From Vicugna pacos (taxonomy: Eukaryota > Chordata > Mammalia > Artiodactyla > Camelidae), in contig NC_132996.1 in the NCBI RefSeq assembly GCF_048564905.1, positions 7,874,001 through 7,938,000 of the forward strand: a stretch of DNA of 64,000 nucleotides, written 5' to 3'. Below the pieces are notes generated by a model, which saw only the letters and a program-made list of their open reading frames with translations, did no database searches and was not told the DNA's origin. Positions 44,351 to 55,951 of the stretch are shown in pieces (the first letter of the stretch is position 1; every line of letters begins with the position of its first letter). The position numbers and the translations under genes are program-made.

Positions 44351-46149
44351 ATCTCTTTCTGAATTGTATGATATTTCTAAAGGAAGAAGAGTACACTGAA
44401 AGATACAAGAACTGTGAGTAGAAATTGAACTGGTTTCTCTACTAAATGACTGTCTATAGACTCTGTGTTCAGAATAACATTCTGCTTGTAGATAGATTAT
44501 TTTTACTTCTCTCATTTTAAGAATTTATCTAATAACTTAAGGCCCAAATGTTGGATATCTAAATCATACTTCTGTTGATCTTTATCTGTAAATGTTGGTC
44601 AAATTTAGCACCTAATTTTAATAATAATTTTAAGATTAATTAACATCACAGAATGACTTACCACTAATTGAAAAGTTATGAGAATACTAAATATAATTTC
44701 CCAATATACTTTTGAAAGAAAATTATCTTCCTGTGAATCTGTTATATTTCCAAGTGAGAAACCTAAGAAGTGAAATATGCCTAAATTCTGGGAGTGAATA
44801 TGTCCAGATATAATAAAAGATTTAAACGCAGGTTAAACTTGGAAATGTAATAGCAAGATACTTGTTTCAGTCCCCTCATACCATACTAAATCATCTGTCT
44901 TCCTTGTTTTTAGGTTTTTCTACTTTAAATTCAATCCCTCTCAGTCTCTTGGCTTGTTCTTGCTCCTCCCCTTTCATGTCTTGCCTTCGCATTCTCTCTC
45001 TGGCTAAGGACCTGCAGGGGAAATGTGACCACACCAGAATCTTCCTGAATTCCTTGTGTGGTTGTTTCGCCTTCTGGGGAGACTCCATGTGCCAGAACAG
45101 ATGTCTCGCTCCGTAATTCATATACATGTTACCTTAGTTGTATCCCTGTGTTAAAAGAATATGTCATAAAGTATGTATAGACTCTATAATATTGTAGGGA
45201 CTTCAAGTGGGAGCAAACAATCTCAGGTGATGAGCCTCCATTAATCATAGGCGTCAGCATTAGTAACTAAAGCAACGCTGAGGTTCCCTAAAGGCAGGAA
45301 CCACTAGAGAGAATGAGAAGTTAAAATATATATATGACAAAATCAGATACTCTTAAGAGTAAGCCAGATGCTGTAATATTAAATTGTGTTCTAAATCTTT
45401 AGAGGGATAATATTTCATTGTTTTAACAGCTTCACTTTGTCATGTTTACACGCTTACACACCAGAATAAATAATGCTGTATTGCATTTGAGGGCTGATTT
45501 TTATCCAGTTACATGACTCTCCAGAGTAATGAAAACTCACCTAAACGTCATTTAACCTATTTTTTGCCTGAGTTACTTGTATTTTAGCACACAGCATACA
45601 AGGAATAGCTATTTGATTGGTGCCTATATGCTCCAAGAGGCATATCTCTAAATTCAGAGAAACCCAACCTAAAAGAAAGTAGTCAACTGTACCAATGCAT
45701 TAAAGAAGAAAGAAAAAGGAAAAGCAGGGGCATTTGTTGTTGTTTTTTTTTAGAAAAAGAGTAAATAAAGTATTTTTTATCCTTGGTAAGTCATAGAATA
45801 GGCTCTTTATAGCTTCCTCTCTGTCTGACAAAGTCTGTATCATATGGTATTCTCTTGACATTTACAAATAGTATTCTAACATTTTTGCTTGTTTTCTATA
45901 ATAAAGCACTTTTAGACTTCTAGTCTTCATAAAAATGTTCATTTTCTCTTGCTTTTCAATATTTTTCAACCAGTTTCCATACACTTTTTTTTTTTTGTTA
46001 ATTTTATTATTGCCTCTCCAAGGAGAAGCACTCTATCCTGACATGGCATTTATCAACAGCCAGAACATAAAAGTTTTGGTAACATGACTGAATATATTCT
46101 CATCAATCTTGTTTCTCCTTGCAATGCACACAGAGAGACTGTATTTTCT
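44351..46149. other. Unassigned sequence
   Basis: No repeat family was recognised. 44860-45120 is locally richer in G/C with an 84-codon + frame and a 78-codon - frame, neither with a motif. A T12 run lies near 45985-45997. Confidence 0.4.
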
Positions 46150-46493
46150 ACAATTCTGTGTAATTAAAAACTGGTATCCTGTGACTAGTTTTGGAAAATA
46201 GAATGTGGAAGGTAGTGATGTACTCTGCTTTGTCCTGTTCCCTAAAATTCCCTGCAAGGTCCTTGGCTAGGGACCTAACTTTCATCCTTATGACTATAAG
46301 TAAGGGATCTGGGATGTCGAAATCACACAGTAGAAGGACCTTGAAGTCCAGAATTACTAGATGACAGGTTCCCAGGAGAGATTCTCCACCAGCATCAGAC
46401 AGTTACATAACAAAATATATTTAAGAACTGTTTCATTTAGTTAATCCACTGAAATTTGGAAACTGTTCATTGTAGCAGTCAATGGTAAATACC
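46150..46493 (+). mobile_element. MaLR-like (MLT1-type) LTR, fossil
   Basis: 'gtgactagttttggaaaata', 'gaatgtggaaggtagtgatg', 'cacagtagaaggaccttgaa' and, at the 3' side, 'gttaatccactgaaatttgg' with 'gttcattgtagcagtcaatg' follow an MaLR-type LTR in order. It seems to be a solitary, old and worn LTR. The subfamily is not certain. Confidence 0.5.
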
Positions 46494-48390
46494 TTCATAT
46501 ATAGGGTCAAACACAGTGATCCTGAAGGTCATACATAGTTGTCAGGTCTAGAATAGGAGAGAGGGCAAATTCATGTAATTTTGATCATCTCATAAACATT
46601 CACCTAATGAAGCTCCATTGAACAGAAACAGGATATTTGACTCTGATTGGTGGGTCCTTTAACAATCTGAACTTGAACTATGGAAAATTATAATCCTTAC
46701 TGGGACCTAAAACCAAGTTTTTTCTTTGCTAATCTCCAACCATAGAAATGTACTTGAAGTTACTTTACTTCCCAGGAGATATATAACCTCTGTATTCCAC
46801 TACCATTCTGCCAGTTGTCTTCCTAGAGCTTCGATGCCCAGCTGTTTGTGAAAATAGAAATATTGATTATTGTGGGAAGAGCTATTTTTTAGCAAACAGT
46901 ATGATGATACACTGAAAATACTAATGATATCCTGAAAAAAGGCTATAAATTTATCAATTAAAAATAAGAAAGAAAATCAATGAGATAATCTGGAGGAAGT
47001 GTGTGTGGAGATAACACATAAGAAATTTATAGAAAACATACCTGAAGGAAAGTAAAATATGTAATGATCATAATAATTCATGGAATTTAGAGGGAAGCCA
47101 TTTGATGGAAAAACTATAAATATTATACACAGAATGGTAGGGAGAGGGACATTGGACCTATAGAAAAAAATAAAATCTTAGCCACTACTTGCTCTATAGT
47201 AAAATGACTGAGTAAATAAATAAATAAAATTTATGTAAATCTTGTTTTTGTTTTTCACCTTTTAGAATTAATCTATAATATAACACACAGATGACAAGAA
47301 TATTATCAGAGTACACATAGGCAGTTTTAACCTGGATGATATCTAAAGATACAGTTGCAAAAGTTGAGAAGAGGGATGAGTACAGATAAATACAAGAGTA
47401 GCAGTGCTAATATCTTCATGTTTATATAGAGAAGAATCAAGTACCACTGTGGAGAACTAAGAGGTCAATAGTTGTAGAGCATATTCGTAAAAGGATATTG
47501 GAAAAAAGGTAAGGGGTTTATAGCTTCATCTCTCATAGCTAAGAATCAAGATAATGTCTAGAATTAATGCAAGAAATAGGGACATAAGCATGCTATTCAC
47601 CATTAGTGAGGTAACTAAGAAGAGAAAATAAACACTTAGATATGTTTACTTCTAGAAATAGAAATGCTTGTAAGGGAGGTTTGGCAATAACAGAGTGACT
47701 TTTTATTATTGCTTTTGGTACTTTTAAAAAAAACTATATGCATATTCTACTCTTTTCTTTCTATCTTTCCTTCTTTCTTTTTTTTAATGAGACAGAAACA
47801 GTAAGAGAAAAGAGAAAGAAAACAGGCTAGAAGAAAGCAATATTCATAAAGTACTGACCAGAAAGCAGGCTGCCTGACAAGACAAAACAAGGCAAATTTA
47901 GAGGCCTCCAACTACTTCTGAGTTTAGACATGAAGAGATGGACAGGGAGCCAGTATGAGCTAGACCTTCTCAATTCTTTCATATCATTTGAGTTCATCAT
48001 CTTGGTTAATGGGTGAATGGAAGACCAGAATTTGTTTTAAACTTAAGAAAGTTGCCTTCTCATACATATTTTGATATAAGGAGCTAGGTTTTGGAAAAGC
48101 AGTAGGCAAATTTTCATAGGAGCTAAGGAACCTCCTAGTTAGAAAGAGATTAAGATATTCTTGTTGTTTCATGTTATTCGATTTTGTTTTTCTGAAGGTT
48201 GGAGATGATCCTAGTGATGTCTCCTGGGAGGGAGTGTACCAGGAACCTAAGAAAGGAAAAGGGGCATGAAGGAAGAAGAAGAAATCTTCATGAAGATACA
48301 TTTGGCAAAAAATTTCATCCGCCTTTCAAAAGCGTAAGAGTTTTATAAACTCTTCTACAGGGACACCTGGCTTCCTAAGTTATGAGTGAA
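46494..48390. other. Unassigned AT-rich sequence
   Basis: No gene was recognised. 47640-47765 ('gggaggtttggcaataacag' then an A-run and 'actatatgcatattctac') resembles the 3' end of an old L1 but is not secure. A 105-codon antisense frame at 47984-48301 has no motif. Confidence 0.4.
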
Positions 48391-48394
48391 TATT

Positions 48395-49115
48395 TGCCTT
48401 ATCCCTACAATCATCCAACACCTTTCTCAGAATATCATATATTTGGAATCATATAGCATGCAGGTTTTCGAGATTGGCTCAACTGGATATACCATAGTTT
48501 ACTTATCCATTTACTTACTGGAGGACATCCAGGTTTCTTTCAAATTTTGAAAACTATGAATAAAGCTGCTATAAGTGTTTGTGTGAGTGTAACTTTTCAG
48601 TTCATTTGAGCAGATACCAAGGAGCATGGTCACTGGATTGTATAGTTAAAGGGTGTGTAGTCTTGTAAGAAACTGCTACACTGTTTTCTAAAATGGTAGT
48701 AATATTTTGCATTTCCACTAGCAATGAATGAGGGTTCCTGCTGGGCCACATCCTTGTCAGCATTTGGTATAGTCAGTGTTATAAACCTGAGCCATTTAGT
48801 TGTACAGTGATACCTTATGTTGTTTTAATTTGCAATTCCCTTATGATATAGATGCTGAACATTTTTTTAATATGCTTACTTGTCATCTATTTATCTTTGG
48901 TGAGGTGAGGTTCAGGTCTTTTGCTGATTTTAAAATTGTGTTGTATATTTTCTTATTATTTAGTTTTCAGAGTTCTTTGTATATTTTGGATACAGTCCTT
49001 TATAGGATATGTCTTTTGAAAATTTTCTCTCCATCTGTAGCTTGTCTTCTCATTCTCTTCTCATTGCCTTTTTGCAAACCAGAAGTTTAATTTTAATTAA
49101 GTACAGTTTACCAAT
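48395..49115 (-). mobile_element. Old L1 ORF2 segment, inverted part of a 5'-inverted insertion
   Basis: On the - strand this reads as the ORF2 carboxy-terminal region in proper order: from 49115 downward 'aacttctggtttgcaaaaag', 'ggactgtatccaaaatatac', 'aaagaactctgaaaac', 'aaatgttcagcatctatatc', 'ctgacaaggatgtggccca', 'tagtggaaatgcaaaat' and near 48500 'taagtaaactatggtatatc'. Only short frames remain. It joins directly, at 49115-49118, a sense L1 3' UTR. This head-to-head layout is typical of twin priming. Confidence 0.85.
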
Positions 49116-49117
49116 TG

Positions 49118-49318
49118 ACTATGGTCAATAATACCACATCGTATACTGGAAATTTGATAAGAGAGTAGATCTCAGGTCCTCCAACCACACAAGCAGGTAA
49201 GAGTGAGAAGATGGATATATTAATTAGCCTGGCTACAATAATCTTTTGCTATGTATATAAAAACATCATGTTTTATACCTTATATATATAAAAACTATAT
49301 TTAAAAATAAATAAAGTA
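49118..49318 (+). mobile_element. Old L1 3' UTR, sense part of the 5'-inverted insertion
   Basis: 'gactatggtcaataatacca', 'actggaaatttgataagaga', 'gtagatctcaggtcctcc', 'gatggatatattaattagcc' and 'aaaacatcatgttttatacc' are the 3' UTR of an L1MA/L1MB-type element, ending in an A-rich tail at about 49300-49318. Relative to the inverted part, roughly the region between the end of ORF2 and the mid 3' UTR is missing. Confidence 0.82.
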
Positions 49319-49789
49319 ACTTTTCTGGTTTTCCAAAACTTATATTTACATATATCTGTTAAGAGTCATCATAGAACTACACAATAGGTAGAGATTTTAA
49401 ATGATACTGATCATTGAGAAGCTAACATTTAAAAACTCGCTAGAATTTATCATTCAAGCAACACAGAATTGCTTTATTGTTCTTCACAGTTTTATAAATG
49501 TATACCTTGTGAGAAACTATGAAACTTTTCATTAAAAATGGCATTTCTGTTAACTTCCTTACTTATGTGCTTAATAGTAAACACATTTTATTGTATCATT
49601 CTGCTCAGTATCTAAAGGAAAGGAAAAGGAGTACTGAAATAATTCAAATTTGAATTAAATTTCATAACAATTTTTATAATTCATATTTAGATTAAATCTT
49701 ACTATACTTTCAGTTCAAATGGAAATTAGCAGTACTTTTAAATTGCTTTTATTCTCCTTAAAATCTTACCAATATATCAGTTTATTCAG
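49319..49789. other. Unassigned AT-rich sequence
   Basis: No feature recognised. Confidence 0.45.
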
Positions 49790-50165
49790 TTATTCCTGAC
49801 TTAGTCACATAACATTTATTGAGCACTGTTTGTGTTCTCAACACATAAGATTTAAGGAAATGGAATCTCTTCCCTATATAAATGATCACTCCAGGGGAGA
49901 CACAGAATTACAACGATATAATGTCAGTATAGAGAACTGCGGCTATAATAGAGTTAACTATAGATTATACTTGTGGCACAGAGAAAATAATTAGCTGTTG
50001 GAAGACTTAAGAAGATAAGCATTTGAGCTGAAATACTTGAGAAACAAATACAGTCATTCAAGGGGAGAAGAGGTGAGATAGGCTGTCAACACGTAGAGGA
50101 GGAAATCATTGGGGAGCTTGGAAAAATAACCAGAGCCAGCTCATGGAGACTTTTATGCCAACATA
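49790..50165 (-). repeat. L2 LINE 3' end (antisense)
   Basis: 'cataacatttattgagcact', 'gtttgtgttctcaacacata', 'ggaatctcttccctatataa', 'atttgagctgaaatacttga', 'tcattcaaggggagaagagg' and 'ccagctcatggagactttta' give reverse-complement L2 in order. Confidence 0.65.
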
Positions 50166-50289
50166 ATAAATTTGTAAGCAACACTGACTGATTAAATTGT
50201 TTAAATATTTTACACAGTGGAATAACAACATAAGCTTTGCATTTTAAAATATTTCTCACATAATAATCTAAATACATTCATTTAAATTC

Positions 50290-50500
50290 TACACATTTCA
50301 GTGTTCACTAGTGCCGGACGCTAGGGATACAACAGTGAAAATGTCTAAGGGGCTAAAATTGGAGGAAAAACAGAACATGTGCAGAAAGATTAGACAGTTC
50401 AGAAGATGGAGCAATCTAAGATATTTTGTGTAAAATCTGGTCATCTAAGAAAGATGTCCAAGACAAAAAGAGACAAATATTTAGAAATTAATGGTGGCAG
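50290..50500 (-). repeat. L2-like fragment (antisense)
   Basis: 'cattagtgcc.gacgctaggg'-like text at 50305-50330 followed by 'atacaacagtgaaaatgtct' and 'acatgtgcagaaagat', 'atctaagaaagatgtccaag' resembles reverse-complement L2 of the variant with 'ggatacagcagtgaaca'. Confidence 0.45.
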
Positions 50501-50609
50501 GGACTGCCTAGCATCGGAAGATGTTGATATAACATACAAGGGTATAACTGTGATATAATAAACAAGAATAAAGAAAACAACATTCTATAGGTGGAAATCA
50601 ATATTCAAA

Positions 50610-51260
50610 AAGAACACAAGAGAGTACTGATGTCAGCAAGAAAGTGGGATAGAAACTTTTAGCTCTTGTCTCCACAGAAACATCCATTTCATAACCATGG
50701 AATGACGAAAACACCTTCACAAGAGTTCTGGAATCCAGAAGAAAAGTTGTAGAAGCACAGTGACTCAAAGAAACAAGACAAGAAGCATTGAAAAGAATAG
50801 GATAGTTTTTGACCCACAATGTCTCTCACCTAAGTTGGTACAATGTAGCACCAAGAGAGATCCCCTCAGCCTGCAAATTCCACTGTGGGAGAAAGGGAGA
50901 GTGAAGTGAGCATCTGACTTCCCCAGGCATTTGGGTTGCTGCCTGAGAGCCTGGCTTTTGCCCTTCCCACTGAGGGAAATGGTGTGGTTAAATTGCGTGG
51001 AGATAGTTAAGGACAAAGAAAAGGAGCAGAGGCTTTCAGTTATCATTCCACAGATCTGAACAGCTGGTCCACTGTCCCCTGTAGTTGGCTCACACACAGA
51101 CGCCAGAAGCAGGCTGGTTGGATTGCCCGTGGATCCCACCAACTGGCCCACCAAGAATCTCTGGCCATGATGACTGCTGAAGGGCTTTCCCTGCAATAGT
51201 CTGTGAAGACTAAAAGGGCTGTTTCCATGAAAATGGGAACAAAACTTTCCAAATCTAATA
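50610..51260 (+). mobile_element. Possible old L1 5' region
   Basis: The order 'aacttttagctcttgtctcc', 'acagaaacatccatttcata', 'aacaccttcacaagagttct', 'ggaatccag' followed by a GC-richer stretch resembles the 5' UTR of old mammalian L1 elements, which begin with 'cttctagc..ttgtctcc.cagaaaca'. If so it is sense-oriented and separated from any ORF1 or ORF2. A 143-codon frame on the - strand (50765-51196) has no known motif and is probably a by-product of composition. An LTR or unique sequence cannot be excluded. Confidence 0.35.
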
Positions 51261-52035
51261 GAGTTGTTAGTAAGAGTTTCTACTGTTCTCCTCCAGTCCC
51301 AATCTCCAAATCAATGTTTCATCAGTAAAGTAGCAGGCAGGAGGTGACAACTGTTAAGTTTCAAGTAACAGCAAGGGGGTTGGCACATTCAGCACTACTG
51401 GGTTTCCTTGGAAGATGTCAACTCTAATATTCTCTTCACTGGGTAGCAATGTTGTTATTACAATCTTCTTCTTCAAGGAGAATAATATACTTCAAGTATT
51501 TATACTCTGATGATCACAATACAAGTTGGGACCAGTAAGAATCACCTACAGTAGTGAAAACCTGGGTGAGCTAGTGTTTCTTCCAGAGGATATCAATATA
51601 ATATTTATTCATGCCAGTTAAAAAACTAAAGAATTTTACTTGAAACTTTTGGCTAACTTGTGGAGTACTTTGCAAATGTGAAAAAAAGAAACAAAAGGGA
51701 AAACCCTCCCTTTTTCCCTTGCTAGTGTGTCTTTCATTTTCCCACTGATCATAATAGAAACTTGTATTATTCTACAGCCCTTAAAGAGACACTTCATACC
51801 CTGCGTCTCTTTTAAACTACCTCTGATCACCCCAGGTAACATAATAGTGTCCTCCTTTAGCCTCTGTTGGTTACTCCCACTTGTGTTACTCTTGCATACT
51901 ATACCTATTATGTCTCACCAGATCTGCATTTTCCACTATCTGTATACACATTGACATATACATGCATTCATTCATTCTCTCACACTATTAATATTATCCA
52001 CTAATATCAATTAACTTTGTAAATTACAGAAAATT
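51261..52035. other. Unassigned sequence
   Basis: No gene was recognised. The portion after 51770 is pyrimidine-rich and may be the worn upstream part of the L2 that follows. Confidence 0.4.
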
Positions 52036-52039
52036 TATT

Positions 52040-52160
52040 ATCTCATATTGATTAGAATATAAGTTCCATTTGAACATGGGCCTTGCCTGTCCTCTTTTCC
52101 ATGTACCTAAAGGTACCTGTCACACTGCCTGACACATGAGAGATATGCAAACATTTTTGA
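52040..52160 (+). repeat. L2 3' end (sense)
   Basis: 'agaatataagttccatttga', 'acatgggccttgcctgtcct', 'ctgtcacactgcctgacaca' and 'tgagagatatgcaaacattt' match the last 120 bp of L2. Confidence 0.6.
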
Positions 52161-55100
52161 ATATATAAAATAAGTTGATTACTATATTTATTAAAATATT
52201 AAAATTTAAATGTCTAGCAATGTTTTTAAGAACATGTCCTAAAATCTAGTTTTCTCTACTTTAAAATAATAAGAAATTCTGACTTAATACTGCCAGACCC
52301 TAATAATTAGGTGTATTGATTCATTCATTGATGTGGTTTAGCACCTTAAGAAATTTTATTTCTCTCACTAGGGATTAAACAAAACTTAGGTCTTCAATCT
52401 CAAATGCTAAAAGAACAACCATTTTGAAAGGCAGCGTAAGAAAATGTAAGTGCCAGATAAATCTACTTTTTTTTTTTTTGAGATAAACTCTTCTGTCACC
52501 ATATTCAATTAAAACTGTCATTTTGTCTCCTGAATTGCTTGCTTAGAAACTTGACAGAAAGGTTTCTGCTTAGTCCTGGAGATGGATTTAGATAGCTCTG
52601 AGCAAAAGGGAATAACTTATTCTCTAATAATTCTCTACAAGGTGTCCTTAGTGTCTCAAAGGCACTTCACTTTTGGATATTTAACATTTCTTCTTATTCC
52701 AGACATTATATTCAAATATAATAGACTGGCAATGTTTTTTCTTCGTTTTTCATCAAGAAGAACCACATAAAACTACCTTGCGGTTCCTCTGAGGAGCACC
52801 TGTTTGCAGGCGGTTTGATGATCCTTAAAAGGGTACTCTCAATTGATTTTTCATAGTCATTTTTTTCAGTTTTAGAGAAGTTTGCATTCCACCTAACACA
52901 ATGGTTTCATTTCATGAGTTTTGAAGTAAAAGATTTCCAGAAATTATCTGAATGGGAAGAGGTTAAGAAGAATAATAGGTAATGGGGAAGTTCAATGAAA
53001 GTTGGTCTTAGAAACTACAGAATTGATTTTCTGCATTAAATGGATTTCTAAAACAAAGAGTTCTGCTGACAGAGTCCTTGGTTGTCATGGCAACTGCTCT
53101 GGCTATGACCAATGGGCAGAGCCAAAACCATTCTTTGAGAATTGAAAATACATATTTACTGGTCTTGGAAAGAAGCTATAAGATAAATAGAGAAAAATTA
53201 TATGTTTGCAAAGTAAAGCGTATGATTCTTAAAATGAATAACATCAAAATTTCCTCTAATGACTTGAAACAATGCATTTATTTGGATATTTCATACTTTT
53301 CCATGTTTTACTCTTATCAGTAATTTTGAAGAGAAAAATTCAATGTTCCCACACCCCCATCTTTTCCTCTGTGGCTGCTTTTGTTGGCACATACAGGAGT
53401 CTGCAGAAAGTCAGTCAGAGAGGAGAGGAAGGCTAAATTGACTTCAATATTAAATCCAGTGGTCTCTCTATGTTCTTGAATTCCTGCCTTCCCTCCTGGA
53501 ATTTGCCCCTTGGTTTCAGCAATATCACACTCTCTTCATTATTTCCCCAGTTTCTGCCCCAGCCTTACTTGTTTGTTCTCCCCTTTTTGGAACCATTTAT
53601 TTATTATGTTTTTCTTTAAAGTCTGGATATTTTCCAGGAAAATAAAAATCTTTATTACTCACACCATCTTCCCTCCAAGATTAGTACCTTTTATTTTTAG
53701 TTGCCTATTGGAAATGGAAGCTTTATATACTATTCCAGTTATTCCAATGTCTTTTGGATTGGGAACTAAGACTTTAGAACTATTATTCCTGGTGGTATGC
53801 TCTCTTGAGGGCCAAGGGAACTTTTGTGATTTTGAGGTCATATTTTTTTATCTTTATTTGTGAAAAACCTTTAGGGCCAAATTTGGAGTTATTTTTTTCT
53901 CCATAAATGATTTGCACTTCCTTCTGCCTGAGCCTAAGAACACTGTTATCTTGACATCATTTGATCACTTTCCAGGTTACTGGTGTACCCTGAAGTGTCT
54001 CAAGTTCAGCAAATCCACCCATCGCTTACTTGATAAGATGTAGACTCTATGTACTGTGTATTTGCCCTCAAAAAACAACCAAAGACACAAAATGGCACTG
54101 TTTGCTTAATGCCTACAACTCTCTCCTGTGATGCCAACTCTGTTTTTGTTTGTATTATGGGATGGAGAGGAGAGACTCTGGCCTCCCTGTCAGGGCGCAG
54201 ATATGTTTTACTACACAAGGTACAGTTTCGTTTCAGAGTAACCTCCGGAGTAGTCAATCAACCAGTGCCAAATGGAAGTCTTCAAGTTTTCTTCTTTAAT
54301 GTCTCACATATGTTTTAATTTTTAACTTTATCAGTATAGAGTAAAGCAACTGTGGTAACTTTCCTTTGTCAGTTTTTTTTCCCCCAAGCCTGGAATCTTT
54401 ATTTTTTTATATTCTAGTTTTATTTTTGCCCACCTCTCTCAACTCAAAATATTTGCCTGTTTGATGCAGTTTCCTTTCATTATGCTATCCTCAGAAACTT
54501 GCTTTCAGACATCGCTCTGGGAGGTATTCTGTGGGTAATTTCTTGTATTATCCATATATCATAGCCCTATAAGCTAAGTTTTAGAGCTGGGTATTTCATA
54601 TTATCTATTTTTCTATAGCCTGAATAAAGGTCAGGGTACTAAATCAAGTGAAGAAATAAACTTTAATAGAATAATTAGGCTTTCTTACCTCTGAGAAGTT
54701 CCTAGGAGTCACGGCACTTGAAGGTGTACCCCGTTCCCCAGTGGGAGCACTGAAGGTCTATTCAATTCACTGCTAACCCTGCAATCTTCACTTATGTCAG
54801 AGGCAGTCATTCCCTTTGCTCAGTCTCCCTATTTCTCTCACTTCTTCCCCACAGCCATTCCTATTAAGCTCCACCATAAAAGAAGGAACCTAAGGACATC
54901 AACTTAGCTTCTTTCCAGGTTTTGGGTAGTAAACATAGTTTACAAAATGTAATTGCTTCATTTTGCTTCAGATCTTCTGTTTCTTCCTTTGCTCACAAGT
55001 TTTGTGATTTTTTTGCATCTGGGTTAGATTGTAATTGTATTAGGTACTGTTATTACATTTTTTCACTTGTTTTTACTTTTTGTTTATTCATTTTTTAAGA

Positions 55101-55655
55101 TACTGGATAAAATGAATTTTGTAATGAAGAGTCAATCTTCCATTCCTTGAATCAAATATTCATCTCAATAGATTGCCTCTACCATTGGAAATTTACAGAA
55201 GTGATTTCATGATGAATTAAAAGAACTGCTTCAAGTATTTTCTCAATTACTACTTCAGGTCTCTATCTGAGTTTCCTGTCTTTTTCAAAGGCTTTCCATT
55301 TCCACATTGTTTCACAATTTCTTTTTGCTGCTATTTTTATATGTTCTAATCCAAATAAGAAAAAACATTAGTGATAAAATGTTTTGAATTTCGGAAGTGC
55401 TATACAAACTTACTGACAGCACAGCACCCCAACTTCACACCCAGGCCCTGACACTTAGCTTCATTGTATCAGCAACATTACATGTTATTTCTTATTTTTC
55501 CTTGTAAAATAGGAAAATTAATAATTTATCTTTCAGGATTGATTTATAAATTACATTATGAAATATATGGATATTTTCTAGCAACTCTACTCAGTGTAAA
55601 ACATGTGTTTAATGTAAAAAAAAAAATTAAAAAACAGAAACCTCATTTACAATTG
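52161..55655. other. Unassigned sequence, 3.5 kb
   Basis: The longest stretch without a recognised repeat. It contains a T11 run near 52470. Frames of 117 codons (53510-53863, +) and 89 codons (54049-54318, +) have no known motif; 53340-54260 is locally less AT-rich. No splice-bounded exon was convincing. The region is the best place in this window to look for conserved non-coding DNA or an unrecognised exon. Confidence 0.35.
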
Positions 55656-55660
55656 GGAGA

Positions 55661-55951
55661 TGAGACCAGGGAGTTCTCACAGCCTGCAATGGCAGCAGAG
55701 CACAGGTGGAAGAAGAGAGCTCCTCTTTCCTGACAAGGACTCAGCCAGTGAAAAGCCATGGAATCTTTATTTAGTATAGCCCTCCCCACTTCTTTTTTCT
55801 ATCTATAAATGCATCTGCCCCTCCCTTCAATTGTGGGGACTTGCATGTGGCTCTCCATGGTTGCAGACCCTTAAATGTAATTCTCTGCTGGTTGAGAATA
55901 AACCATCTTTGCTGGAGAAATATCTAACAGTCTGTCTCTTTCAAGTCAACA
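55661..55951 (+). mobile_element. ERV1-like solo LTR, fossil
   Basis: The block begins with TG (55661) and ends with CA (55951), about 290 bp. It has a promoter-like part with a TATA-type box at 55802-55809 (tctataaa), a 'ctgcccctcccttca' pyrimidine segment, and a polyadenylation signal AATAAA at 55897-55902 followed by 'tgtctctttcaagtcaaca'. This order (U3 TATA, short R, AATAAA, U5 ending in CA) is that of a gammaretrovirus-like LTR. No internal retroviral genes were recognised on either side, so it looks solitary. Clear flanking duplications were not found, so the left boundary is uncertain. The name of the LTR family is unknown to me. Confidence 0.55.

Noticed and set aside
50765-51196. 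143-codon antisense frame as a gene
   Set aside because: No recognised domain, no splice context, and it lies in a block resembling an old L1 5' region. Composition alone can explain its length.
53510-53863. 117-codon frame as an exon
   Set aside because: Pyrimidine-rich, Phe/Leu/Ser-rich, without motif or convincing splice sites.
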